The notes: generated by a model not told the origin, from the letters alone. Shown: positions 33,892-43,694, counted from the stretch's first letter. The stretch: 64,000 nucleotides of DNA from Roseiarcus sp963829505 (GCA_963829505.1 CAWHIL010000001.1:1364001-1428000), one strand, 5' to 3'. Numbers and translations are program-made.

Positions 33892-36800
33892 ATGACCACC
33901 TATTACGTGAACTACGCCACCGGCTCGGACGCCAATTCCGGCACATCTCCGAACTCGCCCTTTCAGCATTCTCCAGGCGATCCGAACGCGACCGGCCTTG
34001 CGAAGTCGGCGGATCTCGTGTCGGGGGACGAAGTTCTGTTCAAGGCCGGCGTCACTTACTCGGGCGGCGTCAACTGCGTCTCGGGCGTCACCTACGAGGG
34101 CACGGGTTGGGGAACCGGCCAGGCGATCATGTCCGGCCTTGCGACGACCACGGCGACGTTCGCCTCCTACAACGGCAGTTCGACCCTGTCCGCGACCAGC
34201 GGAATCAATGCGAGTTCCGGCATCGTCTTCATCGACGGAACACAGATTTTCCAATCCAACAACTCACCCGCCTCGAACCCGATCCAGCCATCATCCGGAT
34301 CGATCTCGTTCGCCTCATCGGAACTTTCGGGCTCCGGCCAATCGTGGACGATCACGGACCCTACGCTCGCGGCGACAGTGTCGGGGCTCGGCGCCTCCTC
34401 CTGGCCGAATATGAATGTCTCGGTCGAAGGCGCAGGCCCGTGGTTCTATCCTATGACCGTCACCGGGGTCAGCGGCAACACGGTGAGCCTGACGACGACT
34501 TCCGGTTTCGCTCCCTACGGCTTTCCCACGAGCAGTTACATTATCTCCAACGCTCCCGGACTGATCAATTCGACCCAATCCTACCCGCAGTACGCGATCG
34601 AAAACGGCACGCTCATCGCTGCGGTGACTCCCGGGACGCACACGGTCAGCGTCGCCAACCTCACCTACGCGTTCAAGACCAACATCAGCAACAACGTCAC
34701 GATCGACGGCTTCAACATGACCGGGTACGCCTTCTCGCCAATCCAGGTCATTCCCTGGGGCGCCTACGTCAACTCCAACGAAACCATCACCAACAACACG
34801 ATCAGCAACTCGACGGGCCAGTGGGCGATTAACGTCTCGTGGGCCAAGGGCGTCACGATTTCGGGCAACACGATTACAGATTACGAGGGACGCGGGATCA
34901 CCGCCCAGTATTCGTCCGACGTGCTGGTGTCGAACAACACCATCTCGGATTTGCCCGGCACAGGGATGGACTTCTACAACTCGAACGGCGTGACGGTCAC
35001 GGGCAACACGCTCGGTGACATCATGGGCATGCACGCAGAGGGCATCGAGGTGTTCAGCACGGTGGGGTCCGGGCGCACCGGCGGGGCTTCGTTGAACACC
35101 ACCATCGACAACAACGCCATCGACAATGTCGACGGGGCCGCGATCGCCATCAACGGCGGTCTGTCGGCCAACACGACCGTCGCCTACAACATGATCGGCG
35201 CAAACGTCGGATACGGCGTCGCTGACTATTCCGACGGCCTGACAAACGCCAACATCTACGGCAACCTGATTGCGGACGCGAACCCCTTTCCCATCCTCCT
35301 CGCGGATGGGACGAATATCAACGTCTACGACAACATCACAGTAGATGCGCTGAATGGCCAGAACGCCACGCTTACGAACAACGTCAATATGCAGGGGCCC
35401 CTGTCCTGGGAAAATCCTGCTAGCCAAGCCTCCGACCCATCGCTTGCGGCCACGGTGGCCAGCGCGATCGCGGCGGGAAGCGGCGTGCTTCCATCGTCGA
35501 TAGGCAATATCCTCCGGCCAAACGATCCTGGCGCGATCGGGACCTCGTACACGACGGCTGCGACGACCGTCGGCGGCAATGCGGCGCCTCCCAGCAATCT
35601 CTCTCTCGCGCCCGCATCCGTCAGCGACTTGTGGACATCGGCCGACATCACCAACGACCAAACCCCGATTGTGACCGGCTCGGCCGCCCCCGGGGCCACG
35701 ATTACGCTCCACGATGGCGCGACCGTCGTCGGGACGGGCCTCGCCAACCCAACCACCGGGAACTGGAGCATCGAGACGTCGTCGCTCGCCAATGGCGTGC
35801 ATGCTTTGACCGCGACCGCGGTGAACGGAACCGGCGTCATCTCTTCCAATTCCGCCCCGCTCGACGTGACAGTCAAGACCCAGGCGCCCGTCGTGGCCAT
35901 CACAAGCGCCGGCGGGCTCGTCAATTCGCAAACGCAGACGATTGCGGGGACTGTGGACGTCGCGGATGCGGGAGACGCCGTGACCATCCTCGAGGGCTCC
36001 ACTGTGCTTGGGACAGCGCAGCCCAACTCCGTCACCGGCGCATGGTCGGCGAGCGTGACGCTGTCGAACGTCGGTTCCAACGCGGTCACGGCGAGCGCCA
36101 CGGATCCCGCCGAGAACGTCGGAACGAGCGCGCCCGTTTCGTTCACGGTCGATACGCAGCCGCCGACAGTGTCGATCGCGACCGCGGGGGGGACTGTCGG
36201 TCAAGCGACGCAGATCGTCGCCGGCACGGTGACGACGACCCAGGCTGCGCCGGGATCGACGGTGACGCTCTACGACAACGGGGCCGAGATCGGAACCGCG
36301 ACGCTGAGCAACGGATCGTGGTCGACAAACGTGACCCTCACGCCGGGCTCGAACAGCATCGTGGCCGAGGACACGGACGCGGCCGGCAATCTTGGGACCA
36401 GCAGTCCAGTCACGTTTGCGCTCAGCGCGCAGCAATCGCCGACGGTGTCGATCACGACATCCGGGGCGACCACCAACGAGGCTTCGCAGACCATCGCGGG
36501 CACGGTCGCGACGACCGGCGCCGCCGCGGGCTCGACGGTGACGCTCTACGACAACGGCGTTGACATCGGGACCGCGACGCTCGGCAACGGGTCCTGGTCG
36601 ACGACCATCACGCTCGGGGAAGGCGCGAACAGCATCGTGGCCAAAGACACCGACACAAACAGCGACACGGGGGCGAGCGCCGCTGTTTCTTTCACCCTTG
36701 AGACGCAGGCGCCGACAGTGGCGATTACGACTTCCGGGTCGGTCACCAATCAGGCGACGCAAACGATCTCGGGCACGGTAGGCGCGACGGAAGCCGCCGC

Positions 36801-38634
36801 CGGTTCGACGGTGACGCTCTACGACAACGGTCAACAGATCGGCACGGCTACGCTCGGCAACGGGTCGTGGTCGACGACCGTGACCTTGAGCGAGGGGTCG
36901 AACAGCATTGTCGCCAAGGACACCGACGGGGTCGGCAACACAGGGACGAGCGCCGCCACGACGTTCACCCTCGAGACGGCGCCGCCGACGGTGTCGATCA
37001 CAACCTCCGGCAAGACGACGGCGCAGCCGACCCAGACGATCTGCGGCACAGTGGCCGCGGCCGGAGCCGCGGCCGGGTCGACGGTGACGCTCTACGACAA
37101 CGGAGTCGCGATCGGGACCGCGGCGATGAGCAACGGGTGCTGGTCGACGACCGTGACCTTGCGCCAGGGGGCGAACGACATCGTCGCCAAGGACACCGAC
37201 GCGGCCGACAACACCGGGGCGAGCAGCGCCGCGGTCTTCACCTTGACGCCGGTCGTCTCGGTTGCGGCGTTCCTCAGCAGTCAGGTCTCGCTCGACGCCG
37301 TCGCCGGCGGCTTCGATATTCTGGACTCGGCGGCCAACGTCGCGGCGGCGCTGAACGCTTTGAACCGGGACCAGAACGTCGGCTCGATCGGGCTGACTGA
37401 CGCGGGGACGCCAATTCTGGCGCTCGCCATCCAGCAGGCGCTCAACGACGGGACGGCGCTCGGCAAGATCTCGAGTCCGCACACGCTCGCGATCTCCGAC
37501 ACGGCGGCCGATATCGAGGCCGTGACCGTCTCGCAGGCTTCGACTCTGAAGGCGGACGGATACACGACGCTCGCGGCCACGAACCCGGTGACGCTGACGC
37601 TTGCAGAAGAGGAGCTTCTCGGCAGCGACGGCCTGACGGTCAGCGGAACGACGACCGTCGACGTTACCGGCCCCTTGCAGACGACTGACCGGATCGCGGG
37701 CGGCGCCGGTTCGACGACGGTGGCGCTCTTGGGAGCGGCCACGTTCAACCTCGCCCTGCCGGCCGTCCTGACCAACGTCCAGACCATCACCGCCGTGGAA
37801 GGTCAGCCCGCCGCCGCGGGATTTGCCGCTGAGAACGAGGTAATCGACCTGCGTGCGGGGACCACCATCACGGTCAATGTCGGCGCGGATGCGAGCTTCA
37901 ACGCCGCCAACCCGAAGGCCGCGACGATCACGATCGTCGGCGCGGCCAACAACGATACGATCAACCTCGCCTCCGGCAACGACGTCGTCACTGTGGGCGG
38001 AGTGAACGAGACGATCAATCTCGGCTCGGGCGCCGACACGATCAATGTGACGGCGGCCACCATCGGCGCGACCATCGGCAATGGAACCGGCCAGAACATC
38101 CTCGACGTCAGCGGCGGCGGGACCATGTCGATGGGGGCCAACATCAACGGCATCGCGGAAGCGCTCCTCGCTCCGGCCAGCGTCGCCTATCGCTTCACGG
38201 CCAACGCGCTCTCCGGCCTGACGATCGACGATGCCGGCACGGCCGGCAAAGACACCCTGATCGCCGGAGGCGCGCATCAGACGCTCACCGGCGGGGGGGC
38301 GGGCAAGGACATGTTCACAGGTTCGGCGGCCGGCTACGACACCTTCAAGGACCCCACGACGATGCTCAATCACGACACGATCTCGGGCTTCGGCGCCATC
38401 GGGGACGCGATCGATCTGACCGACCTCAACGCCACGAAGCTGAAGCTCCGATGGTCTCAGACGACCAGCAGCGCCGGCACGCTGACGGTCAGCGACGGGG
38501 CCCATTCCGCCGCCATCACGCTGATCGGCCAGTTCGTGTCGGCAGACTTCCATTCCGCCGCCGATGGCGCGACCGGGACCGACATCACCTACCTGGCGCC
38601 GTCCGTCGCCACGCTGACGTCGCCGCACGCCTGA
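33892..38634 (+). CDS. Giant secreted protein: beta-helix, Ig-like repeats, RTX-type end
   Basis: About 1,580 residues. The N-terminal ~560 residues form a right-handed parallel beta-helix of pectate-lyase/DUF1565 style (YYVNYATGSDANSGTS, then repeated NNTISN-type rungs). An Ig-like module follows, then five near-identical ~91-residue Ig-like repeats (starting about 35886, 36163, 36436, 36710, 36983) with GSTVTLYDNG..IGTA..NGSWSTTVTL and IVAKDTD. Next are repeats resembling calcium-binding RTX (GNDVV, GSGADTINV) and a C-terminal block DTISGFGAIGDAIDLTDL typical of type I secretion. No Sec signal is seen, which fits type I export. A start at ATG 33892 is favoured; 33850 and 33757 are possible. 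Probably an adhesin or matrix protein; enzymatic activity is unproven. Confidence 0.85.
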   Translation: MTTYYVNYATGSDANSGTSPNSPFQHSPGDPNATGLAKSADLVSGDEVLFKAGVTYSGGVNCVSGVTYEGTGWGTGQAIMSGLATTTATFASYNGSSTLSATSGINASSGIVFIDGTQIFQSNNSPASNPIQPSSGSISFASSELSGSGQSWTITDPTLAATVSGLGASSWPNMNVSVEGAGPWFYPMTVTGVSGNTVSLTTTSGFAPYGFPTSSYIISNAPGLINSTQSYPQYAIENGTLIAAVTPGTHTVSVANLTYAFKTNISNNVTIDGFNMTGYAFSPIQVIPWGAYVNSNETITNNTISNSTGQWAINVSWAKGVTISGNTITDYEGRGITAQYSSDVLVSNNTISDLPGTGMDFYNSNGVTVTGNTLGDIMGMHAEGIEVFSTVGSGRTGGASLNTTIDNNAIDNVDGAAIAINGGLSANTTVAYNMIGANVGYGVADYSDGLTNANIYGNLIADANPFPILLADGTNINVYDNITVDALNGQNATLTNNVNMQGPLSWENPASQASDPSLAATVASAIAAGSGVLPSSIGNILRPNDPGAIGTSYTTAATTVGGNAAPPSNLSLAPASVSDLWTSADITNDQTPIVTGSAAPGATITLHDGATVVGTGLANPTTGNWSIETSSLANGVHALTATAVNGTGVISSNSAPLDVTVKTQAPVVAITSAGGLVNSQTQTIAGTVDVADAGDAVTILEGSTVLGTAQPNSVTGAWSASVTLSNVGSNAVTASATDPAENVGTSAPVSFTVDTQPPTVSIATAGGTVGQATQIVAGTVTTTQAAPGSTVTLYDNGAEIGTATLSNGSWSTNVTLTPGSNSIVAEDTDAAGNLGTSSPVTFALSAQQSPTVSITTSGATTNEASQTIAGTVATTGAAAGSTVTLYDNGVDIGTATLGNGSWSTTITLGEGANSIVAKDTDTNSDTGASAAVSFTLETQAPTVAITTSGSVTNQATQTISGTVGATEAAAGSTVTLYDNGQQIGTATLGNGSWSTTVTLSEGSNSIVAKDTDGVGNTGTSAATTFTLETAPPTVSITTSGKTTAQPTQTICGTVAAAGAAAGSTVTLYDNGVAIGTAAMSNGCWSTTVTLRQGANDIVAKDTDAADNTGASSAAVFTLTPVVSVAAFLSSQVSLDAVAGGFDILDSAANVAAALNALNRDQNVGSIGLTDAGTPILALAIQQALNDGTALGKISSPHTLAISDTAADIEAVTVSQASTLKADGYTTLAATNPVTLTLAEEELLGSDGLTVSGTTTVDVTGPLQTTDRIAGGAGSTTVALLGAATFNLALPAVLTNVQTITAVEGQPAAAGFAAENEVIDLRAGTTITVNVGADASFNAANPKAATITIVGAANNDTINLASGNDVVTVGGVNETINLGSGADTINVTAATIGATIGNGTGQNILDVSGGGTMSMGANINGIAEALLAPASVAYRFTANALSGLTIDDAGTAGKDTLIAGGAHQTLTGGGAGKDMFTGSAAGYDTFKDPTTMLNHDTISGFGAIGDAIDLTDLNATKLKLRWSQTTSSAGTLTVSDGAHSAAITLIGQFVSADFHSAADGATGTDITYLAPSVATLTSPHA

Positions 38635-39304
38635 CTCGGGAGGCCGCCGCCCTGCGCCGGGGTTGCCATCCGGTCGACGCCGGACCGAGGCCTTCGGAAG
38701 AGGCGCCCCTCGCAGCGGCTTCAGGCCGCTTCGCCCGCGCCATTCGCAACCCCGATTCGCACCTTTTCAACGCCTTGCGGCGCCAATCGCAACCCGGCGT
38801 AACTCCCAAGGAGGGCCACTTCATCGACCTCGTCCTGAGGAGCGTCGCCTTTGGCGACGCGTCTCGAAGGACGATTCCAGGGCCCGGCGAACGTCCTTCG
38901 AGACGCCCGCTTCGCGGGCTCCTCAGGACGAGGTCGGTGTTAAGAAGCCCACCTTGGGAGTTACAACCCTGCGGGCGATCTCCAGCGGAAACCCCGGCGC
39001 ACTCTGGAACGTCCCCCGAGACGCCTCCCCCGATCACAGTCCGAGGATCGCAGGCTCCTTGAGGCGCGAGGGCGGCGCCAAGACGCCCGCCATCGCAGTT
39101 ACGCGAAAAAATCTTCCGTGCGCCCGGCCTGCCGCTCGAGCGGACACGGGACAGCGGCGAGGTCGCCGCGGCGGAGTCGAATTTCTGCCGTCGTCCTGAA
39201 AGGCCCATGAAGATCAACATATCTGAAAAACAGAACCATGGCAAGAAATTTCTGTCGAGAAGAAATTGGCGCGCGTCCGGCGCAAACGGCGCCGGCCCGA
39301 AACG
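38635..39304. other. Intergenic region with a large palindromic repeat
   Basis: 670 bases between two convergent genes contain a long palindromic repeat (about 38799-38965). The rest (38640-38795 and 38970-39300) has open frames but none resembling a protein; an A-rich stretch near 39215-39260 may serve transcription termination of ku. Confidence 0.5.
38799..38965. repeat. Long palindromic interspersed repeat, copy 1
   Basis: Arms GACCTCGTCCTGAGGAGC (from 38827) and GCTCCTCAGGACGAGGTC (to 38935) enclose a second inverted pair, GCGTCTCGAAGGACG / CGTCCTTCGAGACGC. An outer pair GTAACTCCCAAGG / CCTTGGGAGTTAC flanks the whole element. It folds into one cruciform-like hairpin. A second copy is at 43530-43690. 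Confidence 0.88.
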
Positions 39305-40225
39305 CTACTTCGCCTTCCTTGCCGAACCGCCGGCCGCCTTCGCCGGCTGGACAGCCTGTTCCCCGCCCCGCCCCTTCGAGGGCGCCTTCGGTTTCGCGGC
39401 GGCGGCCGGAGCGGCCGGCGCGGCCTTCTTCGGCGCGGGCTCCGCGGCGCCGACGGCCGCGATGCTCTTCCGCAGCGCGTCCATGATGTTGACGACATTG
39501 CTCGGCCGCGGCTCGGCCTGCGTCCTGACGGGCAGGCCCGCCTGCTTCGAGCGGATCAGGTCGACGACCGCGTCCTCGTAACGATCGTTGAACTCGGCCG
39601 CGACGAAATGCCCGGTCTTCTTCTGAATGATGAGGTGGGCGAGCTCCTTCATCTCCTCGGGCAGTTTCAGGGTCGGGATGTCCTCGAAATAGGATTCCTC
39701 GCTGCGGACCTCGGTCGCATATCTGAGGACGGTGCCCAAAAGGCCCTTGCCCAGCGGCTCGAGCAGGATGATCCGCTCCCGGCGCGCCAGCACCACCCTG
39801 CCGAGCCCGACGACGCTCTCGTCGCTCATCGCGTCGCGAATGATCGAGAACGCCTCCTCGGCGACCCGCTCTCCCGGCGCGATGTAATAGGGCGCCTCGA
39901 GATAGCGGGGATCGATTTCCGACCGCGGGACGAACTTCTCGATTTCGACGGTGTGATTGCTTTCGATCTGGATCTTGTCGAGTTCTTCGTCGTCGACAAG
40001 GACATAGGTGTCGTTGGCGACGGGATAGCCCTTGGCCTGATCGCCCGTCTCGACCGCCTCGCCGCTCACGGCGTCGACAAACTGCCGCTTCACCTTGTTG
40101 CCGGTCTTGCGATTGATGGTGTTGAAGGCGACGCGGGACGAGGACGTCGAGGCCGGGTAGAGGTTGACGGCGCAGGACACGAGAGAAAGTTTCAGGTAGC
40201 CTTTCCAGCTCGCACGAGGGGCCAT
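39305..40225 (-). CDS. ku: Ku protein (bacterial non-homologous end joining)
   Basis: The 306-residue Ku homodimer subunit binds double-strand DNA ends and recruits LigD. MAPRASWKGYLKLSLVSCAVNLYPAS at the N-terminus, FNTINRKTGNKVKRQFVDA, DTYVLVDDEELDKIQIESN and GLGRVVLARRERIILLEP form the conserved core. After about residue 255 comes a Lys/Ala/Pro-rich tail, which in other Ku proteins binds DNA. ATG 40225 begins the family sequence. ligD is not in the window. A BRCT-like/TPR gene starts 68 bases away in the opposite direction. Confidence 0.95.
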   Translation of the reverse strand: MAPRASWKGYLKLSLVSCAVNLYPASTSSSRVAFNTINRKTGNKVKRQFVDAVSGEAVETGDQAKGYPVANDTYVLVDDEELDKIQIESNHTVEIEKFVPRSEIDPRYLEAPYYIAPGERVAEEAFSIIRDAMSDESVVGLGRVVLARRERIILLEPLGKGLLGTVLRYATEVRSEESYFEDIPTLKLPEEMKELAHLIIQKKTGHFVAAEFNDRYEDAVVDLIRSKQAGLPVRTQAEPRPSNVVNIMDALRKSIAAVGAAEPAPKKAAPAAPAAAAKPKAPSKGRGGEQAVQPAKAAGGSARKAK

Positions 40226-40293
40226 GACCGAACTCCACAGACGCAACACGTCAACCAAATACCGAGACTAAGTCGCTCTTATTTCTCCCGATT

Positions 40294-41382
40294 ATGACCG
40301 CCTCTGCTGAAAGAGTCCATATTTGCGGCCGCATTCGGGCGGTCGCCGGACGCAGGCTCCAGTCGCTCGCGGCGGCGGCGGGCGTGGCGCTGACCCGGGG
40401 AACCGCGACGGCCGACACGATCGTCCTCACCCACGGCGCGGCGCGCCGGGTGGTGTCCGACGACGGCGAGCTTCGCCTGAGCTTCGCGCCCAAGCCCGGC
40501 GCGCGCCTCATATCCGAGCGCGCCTTCCGCCGGCGGCTCGGGCTCGAGCCGGCGTTCGCACCGGACGATCTCGCCAGCCATTCCGAAGATCAGGTCGCAC
40601 GCCACTCCGGCCTCAGCGCCTCGCAATTGCGCACCCTCTCCCTCTTCGACGTCCTCTCGCCGGTCGACGGCTCATACACATACGCCGATCTCGTCGCCGC
40701 TCGGGCAATCGGTCAGTTGCACGCGTCCGGCGTAAAAATTCCGAAGATCGTGGCGGCCGCCATTGCGTTCGAGCGTCGCGGCAAGAGCCTGGCCAGCGTC
40801 CGCCTGGCCGAAGCGCCTTGGGGGGAGGTGTTGCAGGTCCTCGAAGGCGCGCTTGCTGGCGTCGACGGCCAGCTCCTGCTGCCGCTCGAGGGCCGCGACA
40901 TCGACGCCGACGGCGCCTTCGCCCTCGCCGAGACGAGCGAAGAGGAGGGCGATTTCGACGCCGCGCGCCGCTGGTACGAACTCGCGGGCCGCCTCGACCC
41001 GACAGACCCGGTCGTTCCCTTCAACCTCGGCAATGTCCTCGACGAACTGGGCCGGACGCGCGAGGCGGAGATCGCCTATCGGCAGGCGATCGCCCGTGAG
41101 CCCGACATGGCGGACGCCTGGTTCAATTTGGGCGTCCTGCAGGACGCCATGGGCCGGGAGGCCGACGCCCTCGCAAGCTACGCCCGCGCCTTCAAGAGCG
41201 AGCCGGCCTATTCCGACGCCCTCCACAACGCGGCGCTTCTGCACATGCGGCGGCGCGAGTTCGACGCGGCGCTTCGCCTGCTCGAGAGGATCCTGTCCGG
41301 GGCGGATGCGAACGCGGCAGAAATCCGCCGTCTCGCGCATCTCTGCCGGCTCGAGGCAAACGCCGCCGAGACGGACGAGTAG
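40294..41382 (+). CDS. BRCT-like / MerR-like / TPR protein divergent from ku
   Basis: The 362-residue protein has three visible parts. Residues 7-75 (VHICGRIRAVAGRRLQSLA, then ADTIVLTH and LISERAFRRRLGL) read like a BRCT fold. Residues about 105-185 (SASQLRTLSLFDVLSPVDGSY, YADLVAARAIGQLHASGV, IPKIVAAAIAF) resemble a MerR helix-turn-helix. Residues 210-345 hold about four TPR motifs (GDFDAARRWYELAGRLDP, NLGNVLDELGRTREAEIAY, NLGVLQDAMGREADALASY). It shares a 68-base promoter region with ku. The combination suggests a regulator or scaffold of DNA-end repair; the function is inferred. Confidence 0.75.
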   Translation: MTASAERVHICGRIRAVAGRRLQSLAAAAGVALTRGTATADTIVLTHGAARRVVSDDGELRLSFAPKPGARLISERAFRRRLGLEPAFAPDDLASHSEDQVARHSGLSASQLRTLSLFDVLSPVDGSYTYADLVAARAIGQLHASGVKIPKIVAAAIAFERRGKSLASVRLAEAPWGEVLQVLEGALAGVDGQLLLPLEGRDIDADGAFALAETSEEEGDFDAARRWYELAGRLDPTDPVVPFNLGNVLDELGRTREAEIAYRQAIAREPDMADAWFNLGVLQDAMGREADALASYARAFKSEPAYSDALHNAALLHMRRREFDAALRLLERILSGADANAAEIRRLAHLCRLEANAAETDE

Positions 41383-41688
41383 GGCGCATTCGGCGGCTCG
41401 GAATTGAGCCTGGGACCGCTTCCTCTCGCCGTAAACTGACGCCTTGGAACTGAAAGAATCCAGGACCGCTGAAAGCCTCGCCGAACGAAAGGACCAGCCG
41501 GAAGGCGGTCGCTACGGCCGGCGTCCACGCGGCGAACGCCCGCGGGTCGGCGTTCCGCACGGCCAAGTGTTTGCGTTAATCTGCTTCAATGAGCCGCACG
41601 GATCGGGATAGGATCTGGAGATCGTTCGGGGTCGTCCATTTGGCCGGCCAGGGGAATCTCGTTGGAGAGCGCCTGTGAGGAGCTTGCC
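41383..41688. other. Intergenic region before the FkbM-type gene
   Basis: 306 bases with no credible gene. The sequence from about 41560 becomes AT-richer and should contain the promoter of the methyltransferase gene. Confidence 0.4.
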
Positions 41689-42366
41689 TTGAACGTTTTC
41701 CGTGCGCGCCTGGCGCAAATGTCGGAGCGTCTCGGACTGCGCCGGCCGGAAGGATTGTTTACTTGTAGATATCTCCAATCGCTCGGTTTTGACGTGAAAA
41801 CCGTGATTGACGTCGGCGTCGACCGCGGCACCAAACCTCTTTACGATGCATTTGACCGCTGTCTGTTTGTGCTGGTCGACCCGAGACGCGAGGCGGAATC
41901 GATGCTTCGCGATCGGCCGCTTCGATATGTGTACGTCAACAAGGCGCTCGGGTCCGCACCGGGCAGACTTGCCATCCGGGAGCAGGAGGGAGGCAAAACC
42001 ACCTTTCTCGAACGCACCCCGCTGACAGACGCCCCAACCACGGCACGATATGAGGTCGACGTCACCACGCTGGACGACCTTCTGGAACTTGGCGATTGCA
42101 AATTCCCCGTCGGCATCAAGATCGATACCGAGGGATATGAGCTGGAAGTGATGAAGGGGCTGACCAGGCACTGGAGCGACGTGCAGTTTGTGATCTGCGA
42201 AGCAAGTATACGACGACGGTTCACTGATTCATATCAATTAAGCGAACTCGTATCTTATATGATGGAGCATGATTTTATGTTCTTCAATATTCTCAATCCG
42301 ACGGTTTGGCGACCACGGTACTACGACGTGCTGTTTGTACCGAAGACAAGCCCGTTGCTTGACTAG
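41689..42366 (+). CDS. FkbM-family SAM-dependent methyltransferase
   Basis: The 225-residue protein has the FkbM methyltransferase pattern: FDVKTVIDVGVDRGTKPLY (SAM motif I, about residue 40), LFVLVDPRREAE (motif II), VTTLDDLLEL and the signature GIKIDTEGYELEVMKGL (about 145). Such enzymes often O-methylate sugars of glycans, but the substrate is unknown. I place the start at the TTG at 41689 because GAGGAG ends six bases upstream; TTG 41662 or ATG 41718 are alternatives. The 3' half is AT-richer than neighbouring genes, suggesting acquisition. Confidence 0.8.
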   Translation: MNVFRARLAQMSERLGLRRPEGLFTCRYLQSLGFDVKTVIDVGVDRGTKPLYDAFDRCLFVLVDPRREAESMLRDRPLRYVYVNKALGSAPGRLAIREQEGGKTTFLERTPLTDAPTTARYEVDVTTLDDLLELGDCKFPVGIKIDTEGYELEVMKGLTRHWSDVQFVICEASIRRRFTDSYQLSELVSYMMEHDFMFFNILNPTVWRPRYYDVLFVPKTSPLLD

Positions 42367-42403
42367 ACCGTAATAGACGGGGCTTGCGCGGCGTGCCCGG
42401 AAG

Positions 42404-43447
42404 TCACCCGCGTTCGCGCGCCGCGAGTTCCTCGAACCGCGGGGCCTCGGCGGCCTCGATCTGGCCGCCGGGACCGGCGCGATAGAGGCCGCGCGTTGCG
42501 TTGTGCGGGTGGGCCATCGCCTCGGCGAGGCTGAGCACGGGCGCGAAGCAGACGTCCGTCCCCTCGAGCAGCGCGCGCCACTCCTCGCTCTGTCTCGTGA
42601 GAAAAAGCGCGCGGAAGCGAGCCTTCAGCGCCGGCCATTGGGCGACGTCGTACTGCGCCTTCGGATCGACGTCCTCAAGTCCGAGCTTTTCGATCAGGAG
42701 CGCGTAGAACTGCGGTTCGAGCGCGCCGACCGTGACGTATCGGCCGTCGGCGCAGCGATAGGCGTCGTAGAAGGGCGAGTCGTAGAAGATGCTCGGCCGT
42801 CCGCTGTCCAGCATGCCGGACGCGCGCGCCCAGAGCGCGATGCCGCTCAAGGCCGCAACCATGTCGATGATCGCGGCGTCGACCACGCAGCCCTTGCCGG
42901 TCGTCTTCGCGTTCAGAACGCCGCTGACGATGCCGAAGGCGAGCCCGAGCGCGCCGCCCGCGTCGCCGAGCACGGTCGGGGGTGCGATTGGCGTTGCGCC
43001 GGCGCGCTCCATCAGCGACAGCGCCCCGGTCAGGGCGAGATAGTTGAGATCGTGGGCGGCTGCCTGCGACAGCGGCCCCTCCTGTCCCCAGCCCGTCATG
43101 CGGCCATAGACGAGGCGCGGATTGCGCGCGGCGCAGGCCTCCGGCCCCAGGCCCAGCCGCTCCATGACGCCCGGCCGATTGCCTTCGATCAGCGCGTCGG
43201 CCGAGGCGATCAGGCCCATCGCCTGTTCGATCGCCGGCGCCTGCTTCAGGTCGAGCGCGATCACGCGCTTGCCGCGGCGCAACGGGTCCGTGGCTTCGGT
43301 TCGGACGGGGTTGCCGATGGTCTTCTTGTCGGGCCGCACGATCGCAGTGACGTGCGCGCCATGGTCGGCGAGCATCCGTCCGGCCAGCGGGCCCGGACCG
43401 ATGCCTTCGAATTCGATGACGGAGAGGCCCGCGAGCGGACGCAGCAT
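42404..43447 (-). CDS. CoA-transferase family III / alpha-methylacyl-CoA racemase-like
   Basis: The 347-residue CaiB/BaiF-family protein fits alpha-methylacyl-CoA racemase best. Landmarks are LSVIEFEGIGPGPLAGRMLADHGA at the N-terminus, DALIEGNRPGVMERLGLGP (about 90), NPRLVYGRMTGWGQEGP and AAHDLNYLALTGALS with the catalytic His/Asp region (about 125), and YRCADGRYVTVGALEPQFY. ATG 43447 (MLRPLAG) is chosen on family alignment; no strong Shine-Dalgarno is visible. It would epimerise 2-methylacyl-CoA esters in branched fatty-acid breakdown, or act in a related CoA transfer. Confidence 0.87.
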   Translation of the reverse strand: MLRPLAGLSVIEFEGIGPGPLAGRMLADHGAHVTAIVRPDKKTIGNPVRTEATDPLRRGKRVIALDLKQAPAIEQAMGLIASADALIEGNRPGVMERLGLGPEACAARNPRLVYGRMTGWGQEGPLSQAAAHDLNYLALTGALSLMERAGATPIAPPTVLGDAGGALGLAFGIVSGVLNAKTTGKGCVVDAAIIDMVAALSGIALWARASGMLDSGRPSIFYDSPFYDAYRCADGRYVTVGALEPQFYALLIEKLGLEDVDPKAQYDVAQWPALKARFRALFLTRQSEEWRALLEGTDVCFAPVLSLAEAMAHPHNATRGLYRAGPGGQIEAAEAPRFEELAARERG

Positions 43448-43529
43448 GAGCGAACCTGTCGGAGGAAAGCCGGATCGCCGCACCTTAGACCGGCGGTTGG
43501 CAGGCGGCCAGCGCGGAGGCGAAACGCAA

Positions 43530-43690
43530 CTGCCAAGGAAGGGTGGTTCCAGACACTGACCTCGTCCTGAGGAGCGTCGCCTTAGGGCGACGCGTCTCGA
43601 AGGACGTCTGCCGGGCCGAACGTCCTTCGAGACGCCCGCTTCGCAGGCTCCTCAGGACGAGGGCGGTGTTCAGCCGCGACCTTGGCGGAT
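43530..43690. repeat. Long palindromic interspersed repeat, copy 2
   Basis: It has the same structure as at 38799-38965: GACCTCGTCCTGAGGAGC with GCTCCTCAGGACGAGG, an inner GCGTCTCGAAGGACG / CGTCCTTCGAGACGC pair, and outer CCAAGG / CCTTGG. It fills the gap between mtnA and the CoA-transferase gene. Differences between the copies are largely in the loop, as expected for a conserved stem. Confidence 0.88.
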
Positions 43691-43694
43691 ACGG

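Noticed and set aside
34315..38628. A 1,437-codon open frame antisense to the RTX-like protein
   Set aside because: Repetitive Arg-rich sequence mirrors the Ig repeats of the real gene; no protein family features.
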